Source: CAVQAH01 sp963784195 (GTDB lineage: Bacteria; Acidobacteriota; Vicinamibacteria; Vicinamibacterales; 2-12-FULL-66-21). From it: a stretch of DNA of 64,000 nucleotides. Shown in pieces: positions 19,352 to 28,277 of this stretch (positions are counted from its first letter, which is position 1; every line of letters starts with the position of its first letter). The stretch lies in assembly GCA_963784195.1 (NCBI GenBank), contig CAWARA010000016.1, positions 310,001 to 374,000 of the forward strand. The letters run 5' to 3'. The position numbers and the translations under genes are program-made. The notes beneath the pieces are model-generated. The model was not told the origin of the DNA and ran no database searches. It saw nothing but the letters and a program-made list of their open reading frames with translations.

Positions 19352-21307
19352 GTGACGCACCCACAGAGTTCTCAGTCCCGGCTGCCGTCGTCCATGGAGC
19401 GTACTCCCGTTCGGTTCAGCGTTTACGAACTCGATTCGCATGCCGGGGAGCTTCGTAAGCACGGGATCAAGGTCAGGCTCCAGAACAAACCGCTTCGCAT
19501 CCTCGAACTCCTGCTCGAACGTCCCGGAGAGGTAGTGACTCGCGACCAGCTGCGCGAGACGCTCTGGCCACCGAACGTCTACGTTGACTTCGACCACAGT
19601 TTGAACTCCGCCGTGAACAAGCTGCGCGAAGCGCTGGGAGATTCCGCCGCACAACCCCGGTTCATCGAGACGTTGCCACGGGGATACCGTTTCATCGCGT
19701 CGGTCTCGGAGCCCGCCATCCACGTTCCGGCCCCCGTCATTCACTCCGGGCACTCCGCGCCGCAGGCCGACGCGGACGTCGAGCGGCAACAAGCTGGAAA
19801 CGGCGTGGCGTTCTGGCGACGAACTGGGTGGGTGGCCGGTATTGTGGTGGGAGCGTTGGGGCTGGTGGCTCTTGGCGGACTCCTGACGTTACAAGTTGGC
19901 GCGCTCACCTCGTCGTCACAGCTCGCCGTGGCGGTCCTGCCCTTTCAGAATCTCAGCGCCGATCCGGAGCAGGAGTTCTTCAGCGACGGCTTTACCGATG
20001 AGTTGATTGCGCAGGTCGGACGCCTTGCGCCCGAGCAGCTGCGAGTGATCGCCCGGACGTCGGCGATGCACTACAAGCGCACGACCAAAACCGTCGACCA
20101 GATCGGCCGCGAGTTGGGTGTCGACTACATTCTCGAGGGAAGCGTCTTGCGAGCGGGGTCGCGCGTCCGTATCACGGGGCAGCTTGTACGCGTGCGCGAT
20201 CAAGCGCACCTGTGGTCGCAAAGCTACGAGCGCGACCTTCGGGATGTCCTGGCGATTCAGACGCAGGTCGCACGGGCGATCGCTGAGGAGATCGAGGTCA
20301 CGTTCGAGCGAACCGGCAAGAGACCGATACAGAGCCGGGCCAGCGTGCAGCCGGAGGTCTACGAAGCGTACCTGAAGGGGCGTTACCTCCTCGACAGGAG
20401 CACGAGGCCGACGCTGGCGATTGAGTATTTTCAACAGGCGATCGCCAAGGATCCGAGTTACGCGCCCGCTTACGCCGGCCTTGCCGATGCCTACGGGCAA
20501 CTTGGTTGGGGACTATCGGGGCAGACACCGTCTGACAAGGCCTACCCGAACGCGCTCGCGGCGGCTTTGAAGGCTTTGGAGCTCGATGATGGACTGGCGG
20601 CTGCCCATGTGGCGCTCGCCAAGATCCGATGGAAGTACGAGTGGAACTGGGAGGCCGCGGAGCGGGCGTTGACGCGCGCAATAGAGCTGGCTCCGAACTC
20701 CGCCGAGGCCCACGAGTCGTACTTCGATCTGCTCTCGGCCATGGGCCGGAACACGGAGGCCTACGCGCGGTTGCGGCGCGCGGCCGCGCTCGATCCGGTG
20801 TCGCTCACCATCAACTACGATTTCGGTCTCCACTTCGCGCGAACCCGCGACTACGCTCAAGCCGCTGACCGGTTGCGGAAGGCAATCGAGCTCGATCCAT
20901 CCTCCGGGTTCGTCCATCACATGCTTGGCGAGCTTTATGCGGAACGGGGGATGTTCTCAGAAGCCATAGGCGAACTCGAGAGAGCCATCGAGCTCTCGGG
21001 TCCCATACCTCACTTCGTCGCGATGATCGCGCACGTGAAAGCCCTCGGTGGTGACCGCGTCGCGCCGGCGAAGGCGGTGGCCGAGCTGAAAGCGCTGTCC
21101 GAGCACAAATACGTGTCGCCGTACGATATTGCCTTGGTGTATCTGAGCGCCGGAAACCGCGAGCAGGCGCTGCACTTCCTGGAGCGGGCGTATCAGCAAC
21201 GCGATCCCTGGCTGAGCCTGATCAGGGCCCACCCTCGATTCAACACCCTCAACGACGATGCGCGGTTCCAGGATCTGATGCGGCGCATCGGCTTGGCGGA
21301 ATCCTGA
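19352..21307 (+). CDS. CadC-like winged-helix transcriptional regulator with TPR domain
   Basis: The 651-residue protein begins at a GTG (AGG ten bases upstream); an ATG at 19394 is the alternative. Order: an OmpR/PhoB-type winged helix (residues about 20-112, with LRILELLLERPGEVVTRDQL and FIETLPRGYRF), one membrane helix (about 150-178, VAGIVVGALGLVALGGLLTL), a TolB/cyclase-associated domain (about 188-310, VAVLPFQNLSADPEQEFFSD) and about eight TPRs to the end. Such proteins sense in the periplasm and bind DNA directly from the membrane. It is divergent from the PLP-enzyme/carboxypeptidase pair, with the conserved element between them. Confidence 0.9.
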   Translation: MTHPQSSQSRLPSSMERTPVRFSVYELDSHAGELRKHGIKVRLQNKPLRILELLLERPGEVVTRDQLRETLWPPNVYVDFDHSLNSAVNKLREALGDSAAQPRFIETLPRGYRFIASVSEPAIHVPAPVIHSGHSAPQADADVERQQAGNGVAFWRRTGWVAGIVVGALGLVALGGLLTLQVGALTSSSQLAVAVLPFQNLSADPEQEFFSDGFTDELIAQVGRLAPEQLRVIARTSAMHYKRTTKTVDQIGRELGVDYILEGSVLRAGSRVRITGQLVRVRDQAHLWSQSYERDLRDVLAIQTQVARAIAEEIEVTFERTGKRPIQSRASVQPEVYEAYLKGRYLLDRSTRPTLAIEYFQQAIAKDPSYAPAYAGLADAYGQLGWGLSGQTPSDKAYPNALAAALKALELDDGLAAAHVALAKIRWKYEWNWEAAERALTRAIELAPNSAEAHESYFDLLSAMGRNTEAYARLRRAAALDPVSLTINYDFGLHFARTRDYAQAADRLRKAIELDPSSGFVHHMLGELYAERGMFSEAIGELERAIELSGPIPHFVAMIAHVKALGGDRVAPAKAVAELKALSEHKYVSPYDIALVYLSAGNREQALHFLERAYQQRDPWLSLIRAHPRFNTLNDDARFQDLMRRIGLAES

Positions 21308-21523
21308 GCGCTCCCACGACGGATAGGCGACACACCTCCGGCTGACCCGGTCGAGCGAACAACTCCCGCGCTCTAACGTCAAAATCTGGAAAGAATGTTC
21401 AGCCAACCACTGGCGCTCGCAGAAAGGCCCGTCGGGATTCGGGATTGGGGCGTCGGGAATTGTCAGGTACCGACGCGACTTGCCCCTCTCCGCTCAGTTG
21501 GACACAATTGAGCCCACGTCCTG

Positions 21524-22375
21524 ATGGCCGCCAAACCCGGCTTTTTCGACTACGTCACCGCCGCCTTCAATGCCCGGCCTCTGGGCATGTTCGTCGCGCC
21601 GAACTGGGTTGGCCTCGGCGCCTTCGGACTGCTGGGGCTCATGAACCCCGGATTCTGGGTGCTCGGCGCCGGCCTCGAACTCGGCTACCTGATGCTCCTC
21701 TCCACGAACAAGCGCTTCCAGCGGCTGGTGAACGCGCTGCCGCTCGGCGAAGCCAGCAAGGAGTGGAACACCAAAATCCAGCGTCTCCTCAGCCAGCTCG
21801 AACCTGCCGATCGACGTGAATACGACGCGCTGTCGGAGCGGTGCCGCTCGATCATCGAGTTGCAGTCGCACGACGCCTCCACCGCCGGCGGGCTGGAGAG
21901 TCAGGCCGACAGCCTCGGCCGCCTGTCCTGGATGTTTCTACGCCTGCTCGTGGCGCGCCGGACGATTCGTCAGGTTCTGGGCGCATCGGACGGCACGGAC
22001 CTGCAGCGCCGCATCGGCTCGCTCGAACGCCAGCAGCGGACCGAGACCATCACCGACGAGCTGCGCCGGAGTCTGGAAGGACAGCTGGAGATTCTCCGTC
22101 AGCGCCAGCAGCAGCGCGCGGACGCCGAGAGAAAGCTCGCGTTCATCGATGCCGAGCTCGAACGAATCGCGCAGCAGGTGGAACTGATCCGCGAGCAGGC
22201 CGCGCTGTCCACGGATCCCGAGCTGCTGTCGCAGCGCATCGACGAGATCACGGCCACGCTCGGCACCACCGGTCAGTGGATTCGTGACCAGCAGCAGGTA
22301 TTCGGCGCGATGGAGGATCTCCTCACCGAGCCGCCGCCGCTCTCGCCCGACGCGCGAGCCAGGGAGATTCAATAG
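21524..22375 (+). CDS. Membrane-anchored coiled-coil protein, first gene of PSP-like operon
   Basis: A 283-residue protein with a hydrophobic hairpin at about residues 22-58 (VGLGAFGLLGLMNPGFWVLG and LELGYLMLLS) and a long coiled coil (about 85-265, rich in Q, R, E and L, e.g. LEGQLEILRQRQQQRADAER). No catalytic motif is visible. The AAA ATPase starts three bases after its stop, so the two are surely co-transcribed. I infer a membrane adaptor for the ATPase. No good ribosome binding site precedes the ATG at 21524. The 216 bases upstream (21308-21523) hold no gene, only a short GGGATTCGGGATT word repeat near 21430. Confidence 0.75.
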   Translation: MAAKPGFFDYVTAAFNARPLGMFVAPNWVGLGAFGLLGLMNPGFWVLGAGLELGYLMLLSTNKRFQRLVNALPLGEASKEWNTKIQRLLSQLEPADRREYDALSERCRSIIELQSHDASTAGGLESQADSLGRLSWMFLRLLVARRTIRQVLGASDGTDLQRRIGSLERQQRTETITDELRRSLEGQLEILRQRQQQRADAERKLAFIDAELERIAQQVELIREQAALSTDPELLSQRIDEITATLGTTGQWIRDQQQVFGAMEDLLTEPPPLSPDARAREIQ

Positions 22376-22377
22376 GC

Positions 22378-24168
22378 ATGTCAATGGAGCTGCCGCCGTG
22401 GGCATCCGAGATGCGCGACCTGTTCCGCTCGGGATCCGCGGCCCAATTTCTTCTGCACGGCAACGTGTTCGACGTCGTGCCGGCCGGCGGAAAACCACTC
22501 TCGCTGCCCGCGTTTCTCGAGCAGGTGATGTTCTCCAGCTACGACGTCGTGCTGCGATACGACCGCAGCCGCGGTGTGCGGGCGACGCGTGGCGCTGAAG
22601 ACTGGGGCGACTGGCTGCAGGGCGCGCTCGGCCGCGAGGCGTCGTCGCAGACGCTGATGCGCGAGCCGGGCTCCGCGCTCGAGCTGATCGACCGCTATCT
22701 GCTGCGTGCACTGAATCTGCAGGCGCTGCCCGGCACCAACGGGATGGCGCCGCGGCGCATTGCCGTCATCATCGAGTTCGCCGAGTTCGTAGTACCGCGC
22801 GGTGACGCCGTGCATCTCGGCGGCCCGTTCGCAGCGAACACGGTCAAGGTCCTCGGCTGGGCAAACGACCCGGCGATCGTTCAGTCGAACATCGTCTCCG
22901 TCCTGATCAGCGAGGGCCTGCACGATCTCAATACCCTGGTCGTGGAAAACCCGCACGCCGCGGCGCTGCACATTCCCCTTCCCGACGAACCGTCGATGCA
23001 GTCCTACGTCAAGGCGTTGACGACGACGCAGTTTCCGGATCTGGCGGCGAAGAGTGACGTGCCGATCGAGACGCTCGCCACGCGGCTGACCGGGCTGAGC
23101 CGCGTCGGCGCGCGGACGGCGATCGCCATGGCGCTCGGCAACGACCGCCGCATCACCTCGAAGTGGCTCGGCGAGATCAAGAAGGACCTGATCGAGCGTG
23201 AAGGCCAGGGCTTGCTCGACTTCATCGAGTCTTCGTTCACGCTCGACAACGTTGCCGGACATGACGCGGTCAAGGCATGGCTGCGCGAAGATGCATCGCT
23301 CCTGCGCAAGGGTGCGCTCCGCGCGCTGCCGATGGGGTATTTGATCGCCGGGCGCATCGGCACGGGCAAGACGTTTCTCGTGACCTGCTGGGCCGGAGAG
23401 CTCGGAATCCCGTGCGTGGTGTTCAAGAACTTCCGCGATCGCTGGGTCGGCGCCACCGAGTCGAACCTCGAGAAGATCTTCGCGATCCTTCGTGCGCTCG
23501 GCCAGGTCGTCGTGTTCGTGGACGAAGCCGATCAGGCGGCGGGCAAACGGGAAGGTGGCGACGGCGACAGCGGCCTTTCCGGTCGCGTGTACTCGATGCT
23601 CGCGAAGGAGATGTCCGACACGAACAACCGCGGCCGGATCATCTGGGTGTTTGCCACCTCGCGGCCCGATCTGCTCGAGGTAGACCTCAAGCGTCAGGGC
23701 CGGCTCGACGTGCACATCCCGCTGTTTCCGCCGGAAACGGCTCAGGAACGCGAAGCGCTGCTGCTCGCCATCGCCAGGAAACTCAAGTTTCCGCTGACCG
23801 CCGGTGATCTACCACCGTTCACCGACGACATGACGCTCGGGGGGAACGAACTGGAGGGTGTGCTCGTCAGAGCTTTACGAATCTACGAATTGAGCGCTGA
23901 GTCACCCGGCTCGAACGTGCGCTCGATTTCGGACCCGGCGCAGCCGGGGCCGGGTGCCGACGCGGCGGAGCCGAGGAGGCTCATAAAAGCAGTGCTGGCA
24001 GACGTCCTGAAGGAAGTACGCCCCAACCCGCACACCCGCAAGCTCGAATACATGGACCTCGTGGCCGTCAAGGAATGCACGGACGCCCGGTTCCTGCCGG
24101 AACGGTTTCGTGCCCTGTCGCCGGAGGAGCTGGAGACGCGCATCGACGCGCTGAGGCGATTCGTGTAA
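22378..24168 (+). CDS. AAA-family ATPase of PSP-like operon
   Basis: A 596-residue protein with a classical AAA module in its second half: Walker A GRIGTGKT at residues 325-332, Walker B VVVFVDEAD ending at 382-384, sensor-1 ATSR and the arginine-finger segment KRQGRLD (second region of homology). The N-terminal 300 residues are not recognised but include a long alpha/beta region. The only gaps to its neighbours are three bases upstream and the 185-bp spacer downstream. AAA ATPases associated with PspA are known to remodel PspA or its clients; by context this one probably acts on the PspA encoded next. Confidence 0.87.
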   Translation: MSMELPPWASEMRDLFRSGSAAQFLLHGNVFDVVPAGGKPLSLPAFLEQVMFSSYDVVLRYDRSRGVRATRGAEDWGDWLQGALGREASSQTLMREPGSALELIDRYLLRALNLQALPGTNGMAPRRIAVIIEFAEFVVPRGDAVHLGGPFAANTVKVLGWANDPAIVQSNIVSVLISEGLHDLNTLVVENPHAAALHIPLPDEPSMQSYVKALTTTQFPDLAAKSDVPIETLATRLTGLSRVGARTAIAMALGNDRRITSKWLGEIKKDLIEREGQGLLDFIESSFTLDNVAGHDAVKAWLREDASLLRKGALRALPMGYLIAGRIGTGKTFLVTCWAGELGIPCVVFKNFRDRWVGATESNLEKIFAILRALGQVVVFVDEADQAAGKREGGDGDSGLSGRVYSMLAKEMSDTNNRGRIIWVFATSRPDLLEVDLKRQGRLDVHIPLFPPETAQEREALLLAIARKLKFPLTAGDLPPFTDDMTLGGNELEGVLVRALRIYELSAESPGSNVRSISDPAQPGPGADAAEPRRLIKAVLADVLKEVRPNPHTRKLEYMDLVAVKECTDARFLPERFRALSPEELETRIDALRRFV

Positions 24169-24181
24169 AAACCTGCACCTC

Positions 24182-24278
24182 CCGTGGTCCGTAGTCCGTG
24201 GTCCGTGTTTCGCCGAAGAGTCGGCCGGCTTGGAGGATTCCGATCGGCGAGACACGGTCCACGGACCACGAACCACGG
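24182..24278. repeat. 35-bp inverted repeat made of the word GTGGTCCGT
   Basis: The left arm (24182-24216) and right arm (24244-24278) are 35 bases each and reverse-complementary with about four mismatches. Each arm is itself made of tandem CCGTGGTCCGT-like words. It separates the ATPase gene from pspA inside the operon and could act as an attenuator or processing site. Confidence 0.7.
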
Positions 24279-24353
24279 CAGAACTTTTCATCACTACATT
24301 TGGCCCTACAATAGGCACCCAACATTCGTTGGATGGAGGAGGGGGGTATCCGC

Positions 24354-25091
24354 ATGTTTGCGCGCATTGGCCGCCTGTTCCGGGGCTTTCTCGGCCTGTT
24401 CATCAGCGGCATCGAGGAAGCGAACCCTGAGGCCCTGATGGAAGCGGCCCGCACGGAGTTCCGCCAGAAGATGACTCAGTACAACGTCGCCCTCGCGAAA
24501 ATGGCCGGCGTCGCCGAACGGCTGAAGAGCCAGGTGAGGTCCAAGGCCGATCGCGCGCAGGAGCTCGAGCGGCGGATTCTGGCGAATCACCGCGCCGGCA
24601 ACATGGACCTCGCCGGCACGCTCGCGCGCGAGCTGCAGGAGCTCAAGGCCGACCTCACCGTCGACTCCGCCGAACTGAAGGAGACCGACGAAGCCTACGA
24701 CGCGAACATGCGTCAGGCGAAGCTCGCGCAGCGCGAGTTCGAAGACAAGGTCCGCAAGCTCGAGAAGCAGCTCTCGCAGGTCAAGATCAAGGAAGCGCAG
24801 GCGGAAGCGGCATCCGCCCTGAGCAACGTCGCGTTCAAGGTCGGCGACATGGGCGACACGATGAAGCGCGTCGACGAGATCCTGCAGAAGCGCTACGAGG
24901 TGTCTGCGGGCAAGGCACGCGTCGCGAAAGACATGGTCGACATGGAAGCGGTCGAGGAGAAGGAGAACGAGCGCAAGGCGCTCGAACAGGTCGCCCTCGC
25001 CGAGTTCCTGGCGAGCCAGGGCATCCAGGCGACACCGGCTGCCGAATCCCAGCAGCCTGCGGCTACGAAGGAGATCGGGCCTGAACGATGA
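24354..25091 (+). CDS. pspA: PspA/IM30 family protein
   Basis: The ATG at 24354 is preceded by GGAGGAGGGG, which lies inside the open frame from an earlier ATG at 24333; I therefore prefer 24354. The 245-residue product begins with an amphipathic helix (FARIGRLFRGFLGLFISGIE), which in PspA binds stressed membrane, and is then a continuous long helical hairpin of coiled coil to about residue 215, as in PspA/IM30/ESCRT-III proteins. The C-terminal tail is Ala/Gln-rich. The stop overlaps the next start as ATGA. Role: membrane maintenance under envelope stress. Confidence 0.88.
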   Translation: MFARIGRLFRGFLGLFISGIEEANPEALMEAARTEFRQKMTQYNVALAKMAGVAERLKSQVRSKADRAQELERRILANHRAGNMDLAGTLARELQELKADLTVDSAELKETDEAYDANMRQAKLAQREFEDKVRKLEKQLSQVKIKEAQAEAASALSNVAFKVGDMGDTMKRVDEILQKRYEVSAGKARVAKDMVDMEAVEEKENERKALEQVALAEFLASQGIQATPAAESQQPAATKEIGPER

Positions 25092-26737
25092 CCGACCAAC
25101 CTCGCTTCACCGCGCTCGGCAAGCTGATCTCGATCGTGCTGGTCGCCGGGCTGATCACGCTCGGCTTCTACATGATCCGCCGCGGCGGCACTGACAGCCC
25201 CGCGTCGACGACGACCGAATCCGGGGAGGCCCCGGAAGTCGCCGAGGTGAAGGTCGAAGTTCCCAAACTGGCGCCGCCGGCGCCGTTTCAGCTGAGGGAC
25301 AACATCGTCCCGATCGAGATCAGCGAGTACGCGGGCTACGCGGGCCTCATCGCCGCAAACGGCGGCCTCGAGCCGACCGAGAACTCGTTGTTCTTCAAGA
25401 ACCATGGATTCAAGGTGCGGCTGACGGTCAAGGAAGACGAAGACTGGTCGGTCCTGAACGAAGGGAAACTTGGCGCGTCCGTCACCACCGTCGACGTGCT
25501 CGCCGCGTACGGCAAGCAGCTGCACGTCGTCGTGCCCGCGCAGATCGGTTTCTCGCGCGGCGCCGACGGCGTGGTCGTGCGCAGCGACATCAAGCGGATC
25601 AATCAGCTCAAGGGCAAGACTATCGCGACGGCCCAGTTCACAGAGGTCGACTTTTTCATCCGCTACCTCGCGCAGGAAGCGGGCCTGACCATCAATGCGC
25701 TCGGCAGCCTCGACGCCCAGCCACACCCGGAGCGGCTGAACATCGTCTACACGACGGAAGGCTTCGCGGCAGGCGACCTCTTCCTGAACGACCTCAAGTC
25801 GGGCAAGAACCGGCTGGCCGGCGCGGTGACGTGGGAGCCGAAGGTGTCGGAAGTCGTCGAAGGCAGCGGCGGGCAGGCACACGTGCTGACCACGAACCGC
25901 AACCTGCTGATCATCGGCGACGTGCTGATCGTCCACAAGGGCCTGGCGCAGGAGAACCCGAAGATCGTCGAAGGACTCGTGCAGGGACTGCTCGAAGGCA
26001 ACCGCATGGTTCGCGACAAGCCCGATCAATACCTCGACGTCGTCGGGCGCGCCTTCAAGTGGAGTCGTGAGGACACGAAATCGGAGCTCGCCAACGTGCA
26101 CCTGGCGAACCTGCCTGAGAACCTCGCGTTCTTCTCGGGATCGATCGACTCAGCCGGCAGCTTCGGCGGGATCTACCAGTCGGCGGTCCTCGCATACGGC
26201 AGCGACCTGGTCAGAGATCCGCCAGACGCGAGCCGTTTCACCGACCTCACGGCGCTCCAGACGCTCGAGAAGAGCGGGATCTTCAAGGATCAGAAGGTCG
26301 CCATCGCGCCGATCCGCACGGGCGCCACGGCATCGGTGGAGAGCGATCCGCTCCTCAGCAAGGACATCCGGTTCCTCTTCGAGCCGAACGCGGCCACGCT
26401 CGATCAGGCGAACCAGGACAACACCAAGAACCTGGAAGCCATCAAGCGTCTGCTGCAGGTGAGCCCAGGATCGACGCTGCTCCTCCGCGGTCATGTGGAC
26501 AACGCCCGCGTCGAAGACTTCCGCCGTCAGGGCGGCGAAGCTTACGTGCGCACGCAGGCGCTGCGCGCGATGGAGCTGAGCAAGAACCGCGCGGGCGAAA
26601 TCAAGAAGCTCCTCGTCGAGCGCTACAACATCGACGCCAAACGCATCGACATCGTCGGCCGCGGCTGGGAAGAACCGTCAGGGCCGAACTCGGATTTGAA
26701 CCGCAGAGTCGAAGTGCAGTGGTTTACGGTGGAATGA
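25088..26737 (+). CDS. Substrate-binding-protein/OmpA fusion
   Basis: An intact 549-residue protein. Order: one N-terminal membrane helix (residues about 10-30, GKLISIVLVAGLITLGFYMI), a linker, a periplasmic binding-protein domain of the NMT1/SsuA kind (about 70-400, with GKLGASVTTVDVLAAYGKQL and GVVVRSDIKRINQLKGKTI) and an OmpA-type peptidoglycan-binding domain (about 425-549, IRFLFEPNAATLD ... LRGHVDN ... LSKNRAGEIKKLL ... NRRVEVQW). It overlaps pspA by four bases. It would be tied to the inner membrane at one end and to peptidoglycan at the other, with a ligand-binding module between, which fits an envelope-stress sensor. Confidence 0.88.
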   Translation: MTDQPRFTALGKLISIVLVAGLITLGFYMIRRGGTDSPASTTTESGEAPEVAEVKVEVPKLAPPAPFQLRDNIVPIEISEYAGYAGLIAANGGLEPTENSLFFKNHGFKVRLTVKEDEDWSVLNEGKLGASVTTVDVLAAYGKQLHVVVPAQIGFSRGADGVVVRSDIKRINQLKGKTIATAQFTEVDFFIRYLAQEAGLTINALGSLDAQPHPERLNIVYTTEGFAAGDLFLNDLKSGKNRLAGAVTWEPKVSEVVEGSGGQAHVLTTNRNLLIIGDVLIVHKGLAQENPKIVEGLVQGLLEGNRMVRDKPDQYLDVVGRAFKWSREDTKSELANVHLANLPENLAFFSGSIDSAGSFGGIYQSAVLAYGSDLVRDPPDASRFTDLTALQTLEKSGIFKDQKVAIAPIRTGATASVESDPLLSKDIRFLFEPNAATLDQANQDNTKNLEAIKRLLQVSPGSTLLLRGHVDNARVEDFRRQGGEAYVRTQALRAMELSKNRAGEIKKLLVERYNIDAKRIDIVGRGWEEPSGPNSDLNRRVEVQWFTVE

Positions 26738-26802
26738 CGAGGGTTCATCACGAGGGTTCACGACGGGGGTTCACGACGACGGTTCACGACGGAGGTTCGT
26801 GC
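26738..26802. repeat. Five 13-bp tandem repeats (CGAGGGTTCACGA)
   Basis: Five consecutive 13-base units run from the stop of the OmpA fusion into the start of the amine oxidase: CGAGGGTTCATCA, CGAGGGTTCACGA, CGGGGGTTCACGA, CGACGGTTCACGA, CGGAGGTTCGTGC. The last unit supplies the GGAGG ribosome binding site of the next gene. Confidence 0.85.
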
Positions 26803-26804
26803 TG

Positions 26805-28277
26805 ATGCCCAATCTCTATGCCCAACTCCAGCGCAAGTACGGCAAACCCACCGGCATCACGCGCCGCGAGATGATGCAGCGCTCGATGGCCGCGGCGGCG
26901 GGACTGTTGATCAGCGATCGCTTCGTCGCACGGCCGCGTGCGGCGGCCGGACGGGTCGTCGTGATTGGCGGCGGGTTCAGCGGCCTGGCTGCAGCCTACG
27001 AGCTGTCGCGCGCGGGATATGACGTGACCGTCGCCGAGGCGCGGAACCGCGTCGGAGGACGCGTGATCAGCTTCTCGGATCTGGTCGCGGGCAAGAACGT
27101 GGAGGGCGGCGGTGAGCTGATCGGATCGAACCACCCCGCGTGGGTCGGCTACGCGAAGCAGTTCAAGCTCGACTTCCTCGACGTCAGCGAAGAAGACCTC
27201 GACTTCCCGGTCGTGCTGAACGGCAAGCGCCTGACCGCCGAGCAATCGGAAAAGCTCTGGGAGGAGATGGAAACGGTCTTCAACACGATCGTGGCTGATG
27301 CCTCGAAGGTGGACGCGGACGAGCCGTGGAAAGCGCCCAACGCCGAAGCGCTCGATCGGCGGACGCTGGCGTCGTGGATCGACGCCACCTCCGCCTCGCC
27401 GCTCGGCAAAGAAGCGCTCCGCACGATGATGACCGCCGACAACGGCGTCGTCACCGAGTGGCAAAGCTATCTGGCCAACCTGGCGATGGTGAAGGGCGGC
27501 GGGCTCGAGAAGTACTGGAGCGAGTCCGAAGTGTATCGCTGCAAGGGTGGCAACCAGCAGCTGGCCCGGCGGTTGGTGACGGCAATCGGCATGGAGCGCG
27601 TCCTGTTGCGGACCATCGTCCGATCGATCGCCATCACCGATGGTGGCGGGCGCGTCACGCTGGCGAACGGCAAGGTGCTCGAAGCCGATCACGTGTTGCT
27701 GACCGCACCGCCCCCGGTGTGGAACAAGATCGCGATCGATCCCGCCCTGCCCGCGGGTCTCGTGCCGCAGATGGGAACGAACGTCAAGTTCCTGATGGCC
27801 CTGAAAGCGCCGTTCTGGCGGCGCGCCGAGCTGGCACCCGACCTGTTGTCTGATGGACCCATCTCCATGACCTGGCACGGAACAGACGGACAAGCCGGAC
27901 CCGGCGAAGCCCTCGTGGCATTTTCGGGCGGGCCGGCGGCCGACCAGTGCCGGGAATGGACCAGCACCCAGCGCAACGAGAACTATCTCGCCGAGTTGCA
28001 GAAGGTCTATCGCGCGATCCGCCCGAACTTCGTGCGCGCGCGGTTCATGGACTGGCCGAGCGATCCGTGGGTCAAGGCTTCGTACTCGTTCCCGGCGCCG
28101 GGCCAGGTCGTCGCGCAGGGCCCGACGTTCCGTCAGGGAATCGGACGGCTGCACTTCGCAGGCGAGTATTGCAGCTACGCGTTCATGGGCTACATGGAAG
28201 GCGCCCTCAACTCCGGCGCAGCGGCCGCTCGCCGCATCGCCACCCGGGACGGGGTCGTCAAGGATGAAGCGGCGTGA
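26805..28277 (+). CDS. Tat-exported FAD-dependent amine oxidase
   Basis: The ATG at 26805 lies nine bases after GGAGG; a GTG at 26799 is too close to that site. The protein (about 490 residues) has a twin-arginine signal (ITRREMMQRSMAAAAGLLIS), the FAD dinucleotide fold VVVIGGGFSGLAAAYELSRA, the GG motif EARNRVGGRV and the C-terminal FAD contact LHFAGEYCSYAFMGYMEGAL, all typical of flavin monoamine oxidases. It ends in a GTGA overlap with the VWA gene. Why an amine oxidase sits in a PspA operon is not evident. Confidence 0.88.
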   Translation: MPNLYAQLQRKYGKPTGITRREMMQRSMAAAAGLLISDRFVARPRAAAGRVVVIGGGFSGLAAAYELSRAGYDVTVAEARNRVGGRVISFSDLVAGKNVEGGGELIGSNHPAWVGYAKQFKLDFLDVSEEDLDFPVVLNGKRLTAEQSEKLWEEMETVFNTIVADASKVDADEPWKAPNAEALDRRTLASWIDATSASPLGKEALRTMMTADNGVVTEWQSYLANLAMVKGGGLEKYWSESEVYRCKGGNQQLARRLVTAIGMERVLLRTIVRSIAITDGGGRVTLANGKVLEADHVLLTAPPPVWNKIAIDPALPAGLVPQMGTNVKFLMALKAPFWRRAELAPDLLSDGPISMTWHGTDGQAGPGEALVAFSGGPAADQCREWTSTQRNENYLAELQKVYRAIRPNFVRARFMDWPSDPWVKASYSFPAPGQVVAQGPTFRQGIGRLHFAGEYCSYAFMGYMEGALNSGAAAARRIATRDGVVKDEAA

